Assembly: GCF_014650995.1 (NCBI RefSeq) | Contig: NZ_BMWA01000019.1 | Location: 43,798-107,797, forward strand | Length of the DNA stretch: 64,000 nt | Source: Streptomyces viridiviolaceus | Lineage (GTDB): Bacteria; Actinomycetota; Actinomycetes; Streptomycetales; Streptomycetaceae | Direction of reading: 5' to 3' | Position numbers and translations under genes: made by a program | Notes under the pieces: generated by a model | Told to the model about the DNA's origin: nothing | The model's database searches: none | Seen by the model: only the letters and a program-made list of their open reading frames with translations | Shown: positions 1-8,562 of the stretch, one piece after another | Numbering within the stretch: position 1 is the stretch's first letter | Layout: every line of letters starts with the position of its first letter

Positions 1-187
1 CGCACTCCGCCGGGCGGGGACCGAGGCGCGGCACGCACTCCGCCGGGCGGGGACCGAGGCGCGGCACGCACTCCGCCGGGCGGGGACCGAGGCGCGGCAC
101 GCACTCCGCCGGCCGGGGACCGAGGCGCGGCACGCACTCCGCCGGCCGGGGACCGAGGCGCGGCACGCACTCCGCCGGGCGGGGACC
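1..187. repeat. 33-bp tandem repeat array, about 5.7 copies, cut by the window edge
   Basis: A 33-bp unit starting CGCACTCCGCCGGGCGGGGA repeats head to tail at 1, 34, 67, 100, 133 and 166; the last copy is partial. Copies differ only at one GGGC/GGCC position. The unit is 11 codons long and no stop codon interrupts any of the six frames, so it could be the end of a coding repeat belonging to a gene left of the window or a non-coding minisatellite. It lies about 10 nt beyond the stop codon of the polyprenyl synthase gene. Confidence 0.95.
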
Positions 188-197
188 GGCCGGCGTC

Positions 198-1208
198 TCA
201 GCCGGCCCGGTGGACCACCGCGTCGCACAGCTCGACCAGCGCGGTCTTCGCGTCGCACTCCGGCAGCGGGGCCAGCGCCGCGCGCGCCTCCTCGGCATAG
301 CGGACGGTGTCCCGTCGCGCCTGCTCCAGTGCGGGGTGGGCGCGCAGTCCGTGCAGCGCCCGGGCGTGCCGGTCGTCGTCGCTCAGGTCGGAGTCCAGCA
401 GCTCGCACAGCGCGATGTCCTCGGCCAGCCCCAGCCGGGCCGCCCGCTCGCGCAGCCGCAGCACCGGGAGGGTCGCGATGCCCTCGCGCAGGTCCGTGCC
501 CGGGGTCTTGCCCGACTCGTGCGAGTCGGAGGCGATGTCCAGGACGTCGTCCGCGAGCTGGAAGGCGACGCCGAGCCGCTCGCCGTACTGGGTCAGCACG
601 TCCACGACCGTCTCGTCGGCCCCGGACATCATCGCGCCGAACCGGCAGGAGACCGCCACCAGCGATCCCGTCTTGCCGCCCAGCACGTCCAGGTAGTGGT
701 CGACCGGGTCCCGTCCGTCCTGCGGCCCCGCGGTCTCCAGGATCTGGCCGGTGACCAGCCGCTCGAACGCCAGTGCCTGCACCCGGACCGCCTCGGGCCC
801 GAGGTCGGCGAGGATCTGCGAGGCACGGGCGAACAGGAAGTCGCCGGTGAGGACGGCGACCGAGTTGCCCCAGCGGGTGTTCGCGCTGGGCACGCCGCGC
901 CGCACCTCGGCCTCGTCCATCACGTCGTCGTGGTAGAGCGTGGCGAGGTGGGTCAGCTCCACGACGACGGCCGAGGGCACGATGCCGGGGGCGTACGGGT
1001 CGCCGAACTGCGCCGCGAGCATCACGAGCAGCGGCCGGAACCTCTTGCCGCCCGCCCGCACCAGGTGCTGGGCGGCTTCCGTGATGAAGGGCACCTCGCT
1101 CTTGGTTGCCTCAAGCAACCCTTCCTCGACAGCCGCCAATCCGGCCTGGACATCGGCTTCCAGAGCCTGGTCCCGCACGCTCAGCCCGAACGGCCCGACG
1201 ACGGTCAC
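198..1208 (-). CDS. Polyprenyl diphosphate synthase (long-chain, probably menaquinone side chain)
   Basis: A 336-aa trans-isoprenyl diphosphate synthase that condenses isopentenyl diphosphate onto an allylic diphosphate. It shows GGKRFRP near residues 53-59, the first Asp-rich motif DDVMD at 94-98 and the second, DDVLD, at 220-224, all in a typical all-alpha synthase of normal length. The GTG start at 1208 has a good AGGAGA ribosome-binding site. The nearby complex I operon, menG and mqnC suggest it makes the polyprenyl tail of menaquinone (octa/nonaprenyl type), but chain length cannot be read from sequence alone and a role in carotenoid or cell-wall lipid precursors is possible. It appears to be a single-gene transcript ending at the tandem repeat array. 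Confidence 0.93.
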   Translation of the reverse strand: MTVVGPFGLSVRDQALEADVQAGLAAVEEGLLEATKSEVPFITEAAQHLVRAGGKRFRPLLVMLAAQFGDPYAPGIVPSAVVVELTHLATLYHDDVMDEAEVRRGVPSANTRWGNSVAVLTGDFLFARASQILADLGPEAVRVQALAFERLVTGQILETAGPQDGRDPVDHYLDVLGGKTGSLVAVSCRFGAMMSGADETVVDVLTQYGERLGVAFQLADDVLDIASDSHESGKTPGTDLREGIATLPVLRLRERAARLGLAEDIALCELLDSDLSDDDRHARALHGLRAHPALEQARRDTVRYAEEARAALAPLPECDAKTALVELCDAVVHRAG

Positions 1209-2006
1209 GAGGGGTCTCCTGTCTGCTGGTGTCTACTGGCGGTTACACGGTTTGTCGATAGGTCGCTGCCACCACTCAAGTCAGCGTATCCGGTCACGTT
1301 TCGATCACCGATAGCGCCCACCGTTACAGGCCGGTCGGTATCGGATCATGCACGGTATGTTTTTGATCAGGTGATATGAGCAGATATTGATCGACATCGC
1401 CAGGAGGACACGACGCGGGACGCGCCACTGGATGCAGCACGGAGTGCGCACGGAGCGCGGCACGCCGGGAACCGCCACCCAAGATCCCACCACTCCTCCC
1501 AACGCCCCGCACCCCGAGAACGTCACCCGCGCGCGGCACCCACTCCTCCCGCGCTTCCCCCTCCCGAACGGGTGCCCCCGCCGCGCGACGGAACACCGGG
1601 CGGCACCGGCCGGACACCGGGCGGCACCGGGGGACACCGGCCGGCGGAACACCGAGCGACACCGCCGACCGGCCGTCGGCCGGGACCGCCGGCGGCGACC
1701 GCGGAGACACCGGCACGCCACCGGCACCCAACCCAGGGCCGGTTGGCACCTAGTTAGCCCTAATGCCCGATTTGCCGCCCTTGTTGACGCAAGTGAGTTG
1801 GGTCACTCCGGCCACCCCGCCGACCCCACGCCACACAGCCGCCCCACAGACCGCCACCCCTTTGCCTCAAAGGCCAGTTGAGCCTTGGCAACCGCAAAGG
1901 ATCAAGTACCCCAAACGCCCCAGACCAAGGTCAACATGCGTGTTGGGTGATTCCTGCACTTGTTCCGGACATGTGCTCTCGCATACGTTCCCGGCCTGTC
2001 AGGCGG
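1209..2006. other. Long divergent intergenic region without a convincing gene
   Basis: About 800 nt separate the polyprenyl synthase start (minus) from the riboswitch (plus). Open frames here are GC-skew shadows with no recognisable protein. 1593-1645 holds a 21-bp repeat (ACACCGGGCGGCACCGG core, two good copies and a degenerate third). The stretches 1250-1400 and 1745-2000 are locally less GC-rich and should hold the promoters of the two divergent units; no single promoter stands out well enough to mark. Confidence 0.6.
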
Positions 2007-2190
2007 ACGCCGAATCCTGCCACCGCCTAGACAACAGTCATCCACTCGACAAACTCGCGGGCAGGAGCGGGGGACCCAGGTAAGTCGCCGCACCGGGCAC
2101 CACACCGGAGCGGCTTGGGGTGAAGCCGTGCCCGTCAGGGCACGGCCGGGCACCTCCCCGCCCGAACCCGACAGCTCACCTCGCAGGCGT
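2007..2190 (+). ncRNA. c-di-AMP riboswitch (ydaO-yuaA type)
   Basis: The conserved ydaO landmarks appear in order: GGGGGACCCAGG at 2069-2080, GGGGTGAAG at 2117-2125, a variable hairpin GCCGTGCCC-GTCA-GGGCACGGC at 2125-2146, CCCGAACCCGACAGCTCACC at 2161-2180, and TCGCAGGCGT at 2181-2190. The outer helix P1 can form between ACGCC (2007-2011) and GGCGT (2186-2190), and TCCTGCC (2015-2021) pairs with GGCAGGA (2060-2066). In actinobacteria this class sits before peptidoglycan hydrolase genes and usually lowers expression when c-di-AMP is high. The next gene starts 15 nt downstream and encodes a secreted SLT-domain protein, as expected. Confidence 0.93.
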
Positions 2191-2205
2191 AGGAGAGGAA
2201 CCCAC

Positions 2206-2703
2206 ATGTCTGCGAACGGTCAGCAGCGCTCCACCCGAACCGCCCGCCTCGCCCGCAAGCTCACTGTGGCCGGCACCGGCGCAGCCGTGCTCGCCCTGCC
2301 GCTCATCGGCGCGACCAGCGCCTCCGCCGCCACCCCGGCCGCCCCGACGACCGCCACCACGGTCGCGAAGGCGGCGACGTACCCGGACAACCTCGACGGC
2401 TGGATCCGCGAGTCGCTCGCCATCCTGAAGCAGAACGGCATCCCCGGGACGTACCACGGCATTCACCGCAACATCATGCGGGAGTCGTCGGGCAACCCGC
2501 TCGCCATCAACAACTGGGACATCAACGCCCGCAAGGGCACCCCGTCCAAGGGCCTGCTCCAGGTGATCGACCCGACCTTCCGGGCGTACCACGTGGCGGG
2601 CACCTCCTGGGACCCGTACGACCCGGTCGCCAACATCACCGCGGCCTGCAACTACGCGGCCGACCGGTACGGCTCCATCGACAACGTCTTCGGGGCGTAC
2701 TGA
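2206..2703 (+). CDS. Secreted SLT-domain lytic transglycosylase-like protein
   Basis: A 165-aa secreted protein. Residues 1-42 form a signal peptide (basic TRTARLARK, hydrophobic core, Ala-rich cleavage area near AATPA). The rest is one small SLT/lysozyme-like domain with the catalytic-type Glu in MRESSGNP (E93) and GLLQV at 116-120. It should cleave peptidoglycan glycan strands outside the membrane. The ATG at 2206 follows AGGAGAGGAA closely; in-frame upstream codons lie inside the riboswitch and are not the start. Expression is probably controlled by c-di-AMP through that RNA. It converges on the HAD gene with a 21-nt gap. Confidence 0.9.
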   Translation: MSANGQQRSTRTARLARKLTVAGTGAAVLALPLIGATSASAATPAAPTTATTVAKAATYPDNLDGWIRESLAILKQNGIPGTYHGIHRNIMRESSGNPLAINNWDINARKGTPSKGLLQVIDPTFRAYHVAGTSWDPYDPVANITAACNYAADRYGSIDNVFGAY

Positions 2704-2716
2704 GCCTGAGGAACAA

Positions 2717-2736
2717 GGCGGGCCCTAGTCCCCGCC
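2717..2736. terminator. Short GC hairpin between convergent genes
   Basis: GGCGGG (2717-2722) pairs with CCCGCC (2731-2736) around an 8-nt loop. It lies just after the SLT stop and overlaps the last codons of the HAD gene, so it could act in both directions. No T-tract, which is usual in Streptomyces. Confidence 0.4.
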
Positions 2737-3534
2737 GAACAGTCGCTCGAGGACGACGGCGATGCCGTCGTCCTCGTTCGACAGGGTGACCTCGTCGGCC
2801 ACCGCCTTGAGCTCGTGATGGGCGTTGGCCATGGCGACGCCACGGGCGGCCCAGTGGAACATGGGGATGTCGTTGGGCATGTCCCCGAAGGCGATCGCCT
2901 GCCCCGGGCTCAGCCCCAGGTGCTCGGCGGCCAGCGCCAGACCGGTCGCCTTGGTGATGCCGCACGGCTGGAGCTCGACGGTCCCCGGCCCCGACATCGT
3001 GACCGTCGCGAGGGAACCGACCACCGCGCGCGCGGTCGCCGCCAACTCGTCGTCCGTCAGGTCGGGGTGGCGCAGCAGCACCTTGCTGATGGGCTCGCTC
3101 CACAGTTCCCCGCGCCTCCCCACCCGCACGGCGGGCAGGGTCGGGTGGGGCATCAGGTACCCCGGCTCGATGAGCGTCAGCCCGTCGACGCCGTCCTGGT
3201 CGACCGCGGCGTACACCTCGCCCACCTCGGCCTCGATCTTGCCGAGCGCGGTCTCCGCCAACTCCCGGTCGAGGGTGACCGACCACAGCAGCCGGTCGGC
3301 GCCGGCGTCGTACACCTGCGCTCCCTGCCCGCACACGGCGAGTCCCGTGCAGCCGAGCCCGTCGAGCAGCGGCCGCACCCGCGGCGCCGGCCGCCCCGTC
3401 ACCACCAGGTGCCGCGCACCTGCCTCAGCCACCCGTGCGAGCGCGGCCAGCGACCGGTCGGAGACGGTGTCGTCCCCGCGGAGCAACGTTCCGTCGAGGT
3501 CGGTGGCGACGAGTGAGTACGCGGTGCGGTGCAT
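2725..3534 (-). CDS. HAD-superfamily hydrolase, Cof/sucrose-phosphatase-like type
   Basis: A 269-aa cytoplasmic HAD phosphatase. Motif I is DLDGT at residues 12-16 (nucleophile D12, acid D14), the motif II Thr lies in VVTGRP near 45, the motif III Lys is probably in GITKATGLALA near 195, and motif IV is GDMPND at 217-222. The large insertion between motifs II and III is the C2-type cap of Cof-like proteins, which hydrolyse sugar phosphates, FMN or similar small phosphates. The substrate cannot be predicted. The ATG at 3534 faces a 208-nt divergent region shared with the glycan operon. Confidence 0.88.
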   Translation of the reverse strand: MHRTAYSLVATDLDGTLLRGDDTVSDRSLAALARVAEAGARHLVVTGRPAPRVRPLLDGLGCTGLAVCGQGAQVYDAGADRLLWSVTLDRELAETALGKIEAEVGEVYAAVDQDGVDGLTLIEPGYLMPHPTLPAVRVGRRGELWSEPISKVLLRHPDLTDDELAATARAVVGSLATVTMSGPGTVELQPCGITKATGLALAAEHLGLSPGQAIAFGDMPNDIPMFHWAARGVAMANAHHELKAVADEVTLSNEDDGIAVVLERLFGGD

Positions 3535-3654
3535 GATCAGAGAATACGGACACGGCGACCGTCCGACTCACCCGCGGAAGCCACACGCACGGGGCCTACG
3601 TGTCCGAAAGCTGACTCATCATCGGCTAAAGGCAGTTAAAGCCCTGTGCACCGG

Positions 3655-3684
3655 TTGGCAACAACATGCTCCGCTACCTACCCT
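3655..3684 (+). promoter_or_regulatory. Candidate housekeeping promoter of the plus-strand glycan operon
   Basis: TTGGCA at 3655-3660 and TACCCT at 3679-3684, separated by 18 nt, fit a sigma-HrdB-type promoter (TTGACN / TANNNT). The transcript would begin near 3691, about 50 nt before the start codon at 3743. Pattern match only. Confidence 0.4.
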
Positions 3685-3742
3685 CCGGACGGCCCCGGGG
3701 GTACCTTCCTTCTGTTCAGGGGGACTTGATCGGGGGGTCGGG

Positions 3743-4828
3743 TTGAACAGCGGACGTATCCGTGTGCTGATGCCGGAGGAACTGGGCGAGGGGGAACGGG
3801 AGCACTGGCGGGAGCTGCGCGCCAAGTCGGGAACGCCGCGCAATCCGTTCATGGAACCGGAGTTCACCGACGTCGTGGGCCGAGTACGGCCGCGGGCGCG
3901 GGTGGCGGTCCTGTACGACGGGCGCGAGGCGGCCGGTTTCCTGCCGCACGAACGCGGACCGCTGGGCCAGGGGCGCGCCATCGGGCTCGGGGTCTCGGAC
4001 TGCCAGGGCGCGGTGCTGCGCCAGGGCCTCGCGCCGGACACCCGTGCGCTGCTGCGGGCCTGTTCGCTGTCGAGCTTCGCCTTCGACAACCTGGAGGCCG
4101 AGCAGGGGCTGTTCGTGCCGTACGCCGCCGAGGAGCACACCACCTACGTCATCGACGTGGAGAAGGGGTACGAGGCCTACGAGAGCGTCCTGCGCGCCCA
4201 GTCGCCGAAGTTCCTGAAGACCACCCTCGCCAAGGAGCGCAAGCTCGGCCGCCAGGTCGGGGACGTGCGGTTCGTGTTCGACGAACGCGACCCGGCGGCG
4301 CTGCGCACGCTCATGGAGTGGAAGTCGGCGCAGTACCGCAGGACCGGGCGCCGGGACCGGTTCGCGCAGGAGTGGATCACCCGGCTCGTCGGCCGGCTCG
4401 CCGAGACCCGGGCGCAGGAGTGCACGGGCACGCTGTCCGTGCTGTACGCCGGCGGCCGGCCGATCGCCGCCCACTTCGGGCTGCGCTCGACGACGGTCCT
4501 GGCCTGCTGGTTCCCTGCGTACGACCCGGACTTCGCGAAGTACTCCCCGGGGCTGGTGCTGCATCTGCGGATGGCCGAGGCCGCCGCGGCCGAGGGCATC
4601 GGCATGCTCGACATGGGGCGGGGCGCGGCCGAGTACAAGGACTCGCTGAAGACCGGCGAACTGCCCGTTTACGAGGGGGCGGTGACGCGTCCGGGGGCGG
4701 GCGCGGCGCTGCACTGGCTGAGCCGCGAGCCGGCCCGCCGCGCGCACAGCTTCGTGCGCCAACGGCCGCGGCTGGCATCGGTGGCGGCACGGACGCTGAG
4801 GGGCGCGGCCCGACTGCGCCGTTCGTGA
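3743..4828 (+). CDS. FemAB/BioF2-like GNAT acyltransferase of envelope glycan synthesis
   Basis: A protein of about 361 aa from a TTG at 3743 (preceded by GGGGGGTCGGG) or 352 aa from the ATG at 3770; earlier in-frame codons run through the promoter region and are unlikely. It has the double-GNAT fold pattern of FemAB/BioF2-like acyltransferases, with a C-terminal part resembling an acetyltransferase-6 domain: PIAAHFGLRS, a WFPAYDPDFAKYSPG stretch and a GIGMLDMGRGAAEYKDSLK stretch (cf. 'D.GRG...YK..' in this family). Such enzymes transfer acyl or aminoacyl groups to surface polysaccharides or peptidoglycan precursors. It is the first gene of a plus operon with a GT2 and a polysaccharide deacetylase. 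The acyl donor is unknown. Confidence 0.8.
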   Translation: MNSGRIRVLMPEELGEGEREHWRELRAKSGTPRNPFMEPEFTDVVGRVRPRARVAVLYDGREAAGFLPHERGPLGQGRAIGLGVSDCQGAVLRQGLAPDTRALLRACSLSSFAFDNLEAEQGLFVPYAAEEHTTYVIDVEKGYEAYESVLRAQSPKFLKTTLAKERKLGRQVGDVRFVFDERDPAALRTLMEWKSAQYRRTGRRDRFAQEWITRLVGRLAETRAQECTGTLSVLYAGGRPIAAHFGLRSTTVLACWFPAYDPDFAKYSPGLVLHLRMAEAAAAEGIGMLDMGRGAAEYKDSLKTGELPVYEGAVTRPGAGAALHWLSREPARRAHSFVRQRPRLASVAARTLRGAARLRRS

Positions 4829-4887
4829 CGGGTCTGTCATGACGGGCCTTTCATGGCTCAGGTGCGACAAGTGAGGGGGGCGGGCGC

Positions 4888-6189
4888 ATGTCCCGTACAG
4901 CACGTGCGCGGCAGGAGACACGGCAGGAGATCGAGCGGTTTCTGAGCATCGATCCGGTGCAGGTCGCCGAGCTGGATCTCAGCGAGGGGGAGGTGGTCCT
5001 CAGACCGGGGCCGGGCAGCGCACCGGTGACGTCCGGGCCGGTGTTCGCCCTGGTCAGGAGGGAGGGCCTGCCCGTCGGCACCGTGCTCGGGCACGTACCG
5101 GAGGGCGCGGACGCCACGGAGGTGCTGGCCGGGCTCGCCCGGGAGCTGCCCCGGGGGGCGCCGCCGGAGCCGCTGCCCGAGCCGCCGTCCGCCAGTGTCG
5201 TCGTCGCCACCCGGGAACGCGCCGATCAGCTCGCCCGCGCGCTCGACTCCCTGCTGGCGCAGGACCACCCGGACTTCGAGATCGTGGTCGTCGACAACGC
5301 GCCGGTCACGCAGGAGACCCGGGAGCTGGTCGAGCGGAAGTACGGCGAGCGCGTGCGGTACGTGTGCGAACCGGTCCCCGGGCTCGCGATCGCGCACAAC
5401 CGGGGGCTCACGGCCGTCCAGGGGGAAGTGGTCGCCTTCACCGACGACGACGTGGTCGCCGATCCGCGCTGGCTCACCGAACTGACGGCGCCGTTCGCCG
5501 CGGACCCGCGTCTGGGCTGCGCCACCGGCCTGATCCTGCCCGCGCGGCTGCGCACCCCGGCGCAGGTGCTGCTGGAGAGCCACGGCGGCTTCGCCAAGGG
5601 CTTCACACCTCGGACGTACGACCCGGAGCACCCGCCCGCCGACGAGCCGCTGTTCCCCTTCACCGCCGGGCGGTTCGGCTCCGGCGCCAACATGGCCTTC
5701 CGTACGGCGGCGCTGCGTGCCGTCGACGGCTTCGACCCGGCCACCGGCGCGGGCACGCGGGCGCGGGGCGGCGACGACCTCTACGGCTTCGTCCGCGTCC
5801 TCGCCCAGGGGCACCGGCTGCGGTACACCCCGCGGGCCCTGGTGTGGCACCACCACCGGGAGACGTGGCGGGACCTGGAGACCCAGGCGTACGGCTACGG
5901 CGCGGGCCTCACCGCCTACCTCACGGCGATCCTGGTCAACCGCCCCGCGCTGTTCCCGGCGTTCCTCGCCCGGCTGCCGCGCGGCCTGGCGCACGCGCGT
6001 GCGCTGACCGCCGTCCGGGACACCGGCGAGGGGGACGCCGCGGCGGGCGTACCGGGCGAGCACGACGCCCGCACGCACCCCTGGCCGCGACGCCTGTCAC
6101 GCCTGCAACGCCGGGGCATGCTGTACGGCCCCGTCGGCTACCTGCGCGCCCGCCGGGCGCTGCGCAAGGTCGGACTGGAGGCACGATGA
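4888..6189 (+). CDS. Family 2 glycosyltransferase
   Basis: A 433-aa GT2 (GT-A fold). After a distinct N-terminal segment of about 90 residues, the catalytic domain begins with ASVVVATRERADQL; donor-binding Asp is in IVVVDNAP, and the metal-binding DxD-like motif is FTDDDVVAD. GAGTRARGGDDLYGF carries the [E/D]D acceptor-site motif. The C-terminal about 100 residues are Arg-rich with no clear membrane helices. It would add sugars to a lipid-linked or surface glycan at the inner face of the membrane. ATG at 4888; its stop overlaps the next start (ATGA), so translation is probably coupled. Confidence 0.9.
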   Translation: MSRTARARQETRQEIERFLSIDPVQVAELDLSEGEVVLRPGPGSAPVTSGPVFALVRREGLPVGTVLGHVPEGADATEVLAGLARELPRGAPPEPLPEPPSASVVVATRERADQLARALDSLLAQDHPDFEIVVVDNAPVTQETRELVERKYGERVRYVCEPVPGLAIAHNRGLTAVQGEVVAFTDDDVVADPRWLTELTAPFAADPRLGCATGLILPARLRTPAQVLLESHGGFAKGFTPRTYDPEHPPADEPLFPFTAGRFGSGANMAFRTAALRAVDGFDPATGAGTRARGGDDLYGFVRVLAQGHRLRYTPRALVWHHHRETWRDLETQAYGYGAGLTAYLTAILVNRPALFPAFLARLPRGLAHARALTAVRDTGEGDAAAGVPGEHDARTHPWPRRLSRLQRRGMLYGPVGYLRARRALRKVGLEAR

Positions 6190-7388
6190 GCGAGGGCACT
6201 AGAGAGGCCGGGACGGGAGAGGGCGCGAGAGCGGGGGACCCGACGACCGGAGGCACCACCCCACGCGGCGCGAGGACCGGGGACCCGGAAGCGGGAAGCA
6301 CCAAGGCCCGGGCCGCCTCGGCGGGCAACCCGAAAACGGCGAGCACGCCGGTCCGAGCCGCCTCGGCGGGAAACACGAAGGCGCGAGGCGGGAAGGCCAG
6401 GGTCCCCGGAGGCAGCCGCACGACAACCGAGGACGCCGAGGCCGGAGACGCGAAGGCCAAGGTCTCCCGAGGCAGCGGCACGACAACCGAGGACGCCGAG
6501 GCCGGAGACGCGAAGGCCAAGGTCTCCCGAGGCAGCGGCACGACAACCGAGGACGCCGAGGCCGCAGGCGGGAGGGCCGGAGGTGTCTCGGTGGGGCGGG
6601 GGCACATTCCCGTGTTCCTCTATCACGCCGTGATGGACGATCCGCCCTCCTGGATCGCCGAGTTCACCGTCACGCCCAAGGAGTTCGCCGCGCATCTGGA
6701 CGCGATCGCCGACAGCGGCCTGACGCCCGTCACGATCAGCGCCCTCGCCGACCACCTCGCGGGACGGGCGCCCCTGCCGGCCAGGCCGGTGCTGCTCACC
6801 TTCGACGACGGCTTCGCCGACCTGCCGGGTCCCACGGCCGAGACCCTGGCCGGGCGGGGGATGCCGGCCACCGCCTACCTCACCACCGGTGCCATCGCCC
6901 CGGGCGGCCGCAGTCTGCTGCCGCCCGCCCCGATGATGACCCTGGCCCGGGCGGCCGACCTGGAGAGCGCCGGCATGGAGATCGGCAGCCACACCGTCAC
7001 CCACGCCCAGCTGGACACCCTGTCCGCCAGGGACCTGGCGTACGAACTGCGCGACTCCAAGGCCGTCCTGGAGGACGCCCTCGGCCACCCGGTCCGCCAT
7101 CTCGCCTACCCGCACGGCTACAACAGCGCCAAGGTGCGGTCGCTGTCGGCCCGCGCCGGGTACGAGACGGCGACGGCCGTGCGGCACGCGCTCAGCTCGG
7201 ACCGCGACGAGCGGTACCGCATCGCCCGGCTCATCGTGCGGCGGAGCCACACGGTCGCCGACGTCCGGGCCTGGCTGGCCGGAGAGGGCGCCCGGATCGC
7301 CCCCTACCGCGACGGACCGAAGACCGTCGCGTGGCGGTGGTACCGGCGGGGCCGTGCCATGCTCCGGGGGCCCGAATTCGCCGGGTGA
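6186..7388 (+). CDS. Polysaccharide deacetylase (NodB/CE4) with a repetitive N-terminal linker
   Basis: A 400-aa protein starting at the ATG at 6186, overlapping the GT2 stop by 4 nt. The first about 135 residues are low-complexity (Gly/Thr/Ala/Lys/Glu) with a 20-aa tandem repeat; no signal peptide or membrane helix is visible. The CE4/NodB domain follows: FLYHAV, the metal/base motif LTFDDGFAD, then GSHTVTHAQLD (HxxxH-like metal ligands), and AYPHGYNSAKV. The enzyme should remove N- or O-acetyl groups from a glycan. Without a visible signal it either acts on cytoplasmic lipid-linked intermediates or uses a non-classical route. Third gene of the operon, convergent with the GH26-like gene. Confidence 0.88.
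   Translation: MSEGTREAGTGEGARAGDPTTGGTTPRGARTGDPEAGSTKARAASAGNPKTASTPVRAASAGNTKARGGKARVPGGSRTTTEDAEAGDAKAKVSRGSGTTTEDAEAGDAKAKVSRGSGTTTEDAEAAGGRAGGVSVGRGHIPVFLYHAVMDDPPSWIAEFTVTPKEFAAHLDAIADSGLTPVTISALADHLAGRAPLPARPVLLTFDDGFADLPGPTAETLAGRGMPATAYLTTGAIAPGGRSLLPPAPMMTLARAADLESAGMEIGSHTVTHAQLDTLSARDLAYELRDSKAVLEDALGHPVRHLAYPHGYNSAKVRSLSARAGYETATAVRHALSSDRDERYRIARLIVRRSHTVADVRAWLAGEGARIAPYRDGPKTVAWRWYRRGRAMLRGPEFAG
6411..6563 (+). repeat. 60-bp in-frame tandem repeat in the deacetylase linker
   Basis: The 60 bases at 6421-6480 are repeated exactly at 6481-6540, with partial copies on both sides (6411-6420 and 6541-6563). Each unit encodes 20 residues containing GTTTEDAEAGDAKAKVSRGS. The exact identity points to recent duplication. 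Confidence 0.95.
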
Positions 7389-7398
7389 CCGGCTCCGG

Positions 7399-8562
7399 TC
7401 ACTTCAGCGGCTGGTTGAGATAGGGGTCGGCGGCCACCTTGCGCAGGCTGGCCCACGCCTGGTCGTTGGCCACCGCCAGATTGCAGTGCGGCCCCGGGTC
7501 ACGGTAGTTCCACTGGAGGGCGGCCTTGACCCCCTCCAGTCCCTTGAGCACCCGGGGCACCTGCGCGTACCAGTCCGCCTGCCGGTCCGGCCGGTTCGCG
7601 TCGGAGGCGCTGCCGAACTCCGAGAGCATCAGCGGCTTGTCGTCGGACAGATGCGTGCGGATCCACTCGTGCGTGGCGGTCTGGGTCTGGGCGAAGGACA
7701 GCCAGTCCGCCTTGTGGCAGCGGTAGTAGTTGTACTGGTTGTAGCCGATCCAGTCGACGTACTCGTCCCCGGGATACATCCGCTCGAACAGGTCGGCGTG
7801 GTCGAGGTAACCGGTGATGATCCAGGTCCACACGACGTTGTCCACGCCCAGCTCGCGGAAGCGGTCGTGGATGTGCCGGTAGGCCCGGACGTACTCCGCG
7901 GGGGTGCCGGCCTCGGGCGTGCGGGTGTCCATCTCCAGGTCGAAGGAGAGGAACACCTTCTTCCCGGTGCGCTCCCCGTACTCCTTCACGCGCTGCGCCT
8001 GGACGTCGATCACGGAGGCGTCCAGGTCTCCGTCGGCGATCTGCTTCCAGGTGGGCTGCTGTTTCTTCGTGCCGCCCCACCACTTGCTCTCCCAGGACAG
8101 CAGCAGCATGCGGTCCTCGCCGACGCGCTGCTCCTGTTCGGTCAGCAGCTGGCCCTCCAGACGGGTGCCCTCGACCGCGGACATGTCGTGGTACGTGTAC
8201 ACGATGTCGAGCTTGCGGCCCACGTTCTTCTCGTAGCCGTGGACCTTCTCCGCGAGGTTCGCCTTGTCGTGCGGCACGAAGGCACCGAACCAGGCACCGC
8301 AGGGCGGTTCGAGGAGCGCGGTCGGCCGGCACTTGGCGTCGGCGGCCGATCCGCTCGCGCCGTTCGGCCCTGAGGCGTCGCGCAGGGCGAGCACGGCCAG
8401 CAGGACCGCGCAGGTGGCCGTGGCGGATGTGACGAGCAGGCGGCGGCGCCGGTTCGGGACCTTCGGTCTGCGGTGCTGTCCGGTCGTCGACGAGTCGGCT
8501 GAGGTACTGCGGAACGGGCCGGATCGAAACCGGCTACGGCGATCGGGACGGGCGAACCTCAC
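7399..8562 (-). CDS. Membrane-anchored or secreted GH26-like glycoside hydrolase
   Basis: A 387-aa protein from the GTG at 8562, which overlaps the upstream stop (GTGA). A basic N-terminus and a hydrophobic segment near residues 37-53 (LLVTSATATCAVLLAVLAL) give a signal anchor. The outer domain resembles GH26/endo-mannanase-type TIM barrels: acid/base candidate in FDLEMD, WTWIITG and VDWIGYNQYNYY strands, and nucleophile candidate in MLSEFGS. It probably trims or releases the polysaccharide made by this locus outside the cell. Last gene of the minus-strand operon. Family assignment is by motif only. Confidence 0.72.
   Translation of the reverse strand: MRFARPDRRSRFRSGPFRSTSADSSTTGQHRRPKVPNRRRRLLVTSATATCAVLLAVLALRDASGPNGASGSAADAKCRPTALLEPPCGAWFGAFVPHDKANLAEKVHGYEKNVGRKLDIVYTYHDMSAVEGTRLEGQLLTEQEQRVGEDRMLLLSWESKWWGGTKKQQPTWKQIADGDLDASVIDVQAQRVKEYGERTGKKVFLSFDLEMDTRTPEAGTPAEYVRAYRHIHDRFRELGVDNVVWTWIITGYLDHADLFERMYPGDEYVDWIGYNQYNYYRCHKADWLSFAQTQTATHEWIRTHLSDDKPLMLSEFGSASDANRPDRQADWYAQVPRVLKGLEGVKAALQWNYRDPGPHCNLAVANDQAWASLRKVAADPYLNQPLK

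Noticed and set aside
1..187. CRISPR array
   Set aside because: The unit repeats without unique spacers; it is a plain tandem repeat.
1387..1881. Open frame in the long intergenic region after the polyprenyl synthase
   Set aside because: It is Arg/Pro/His/Thr-rich with no ribosome-binding site or known motif.
1960..2205. N-terminal extension of the SLT protein starting near 1960
   Set aside because: It runs through the riboswitch aptamer; the start at 2206 has an ideal ribosome-binding site and signal peptide.
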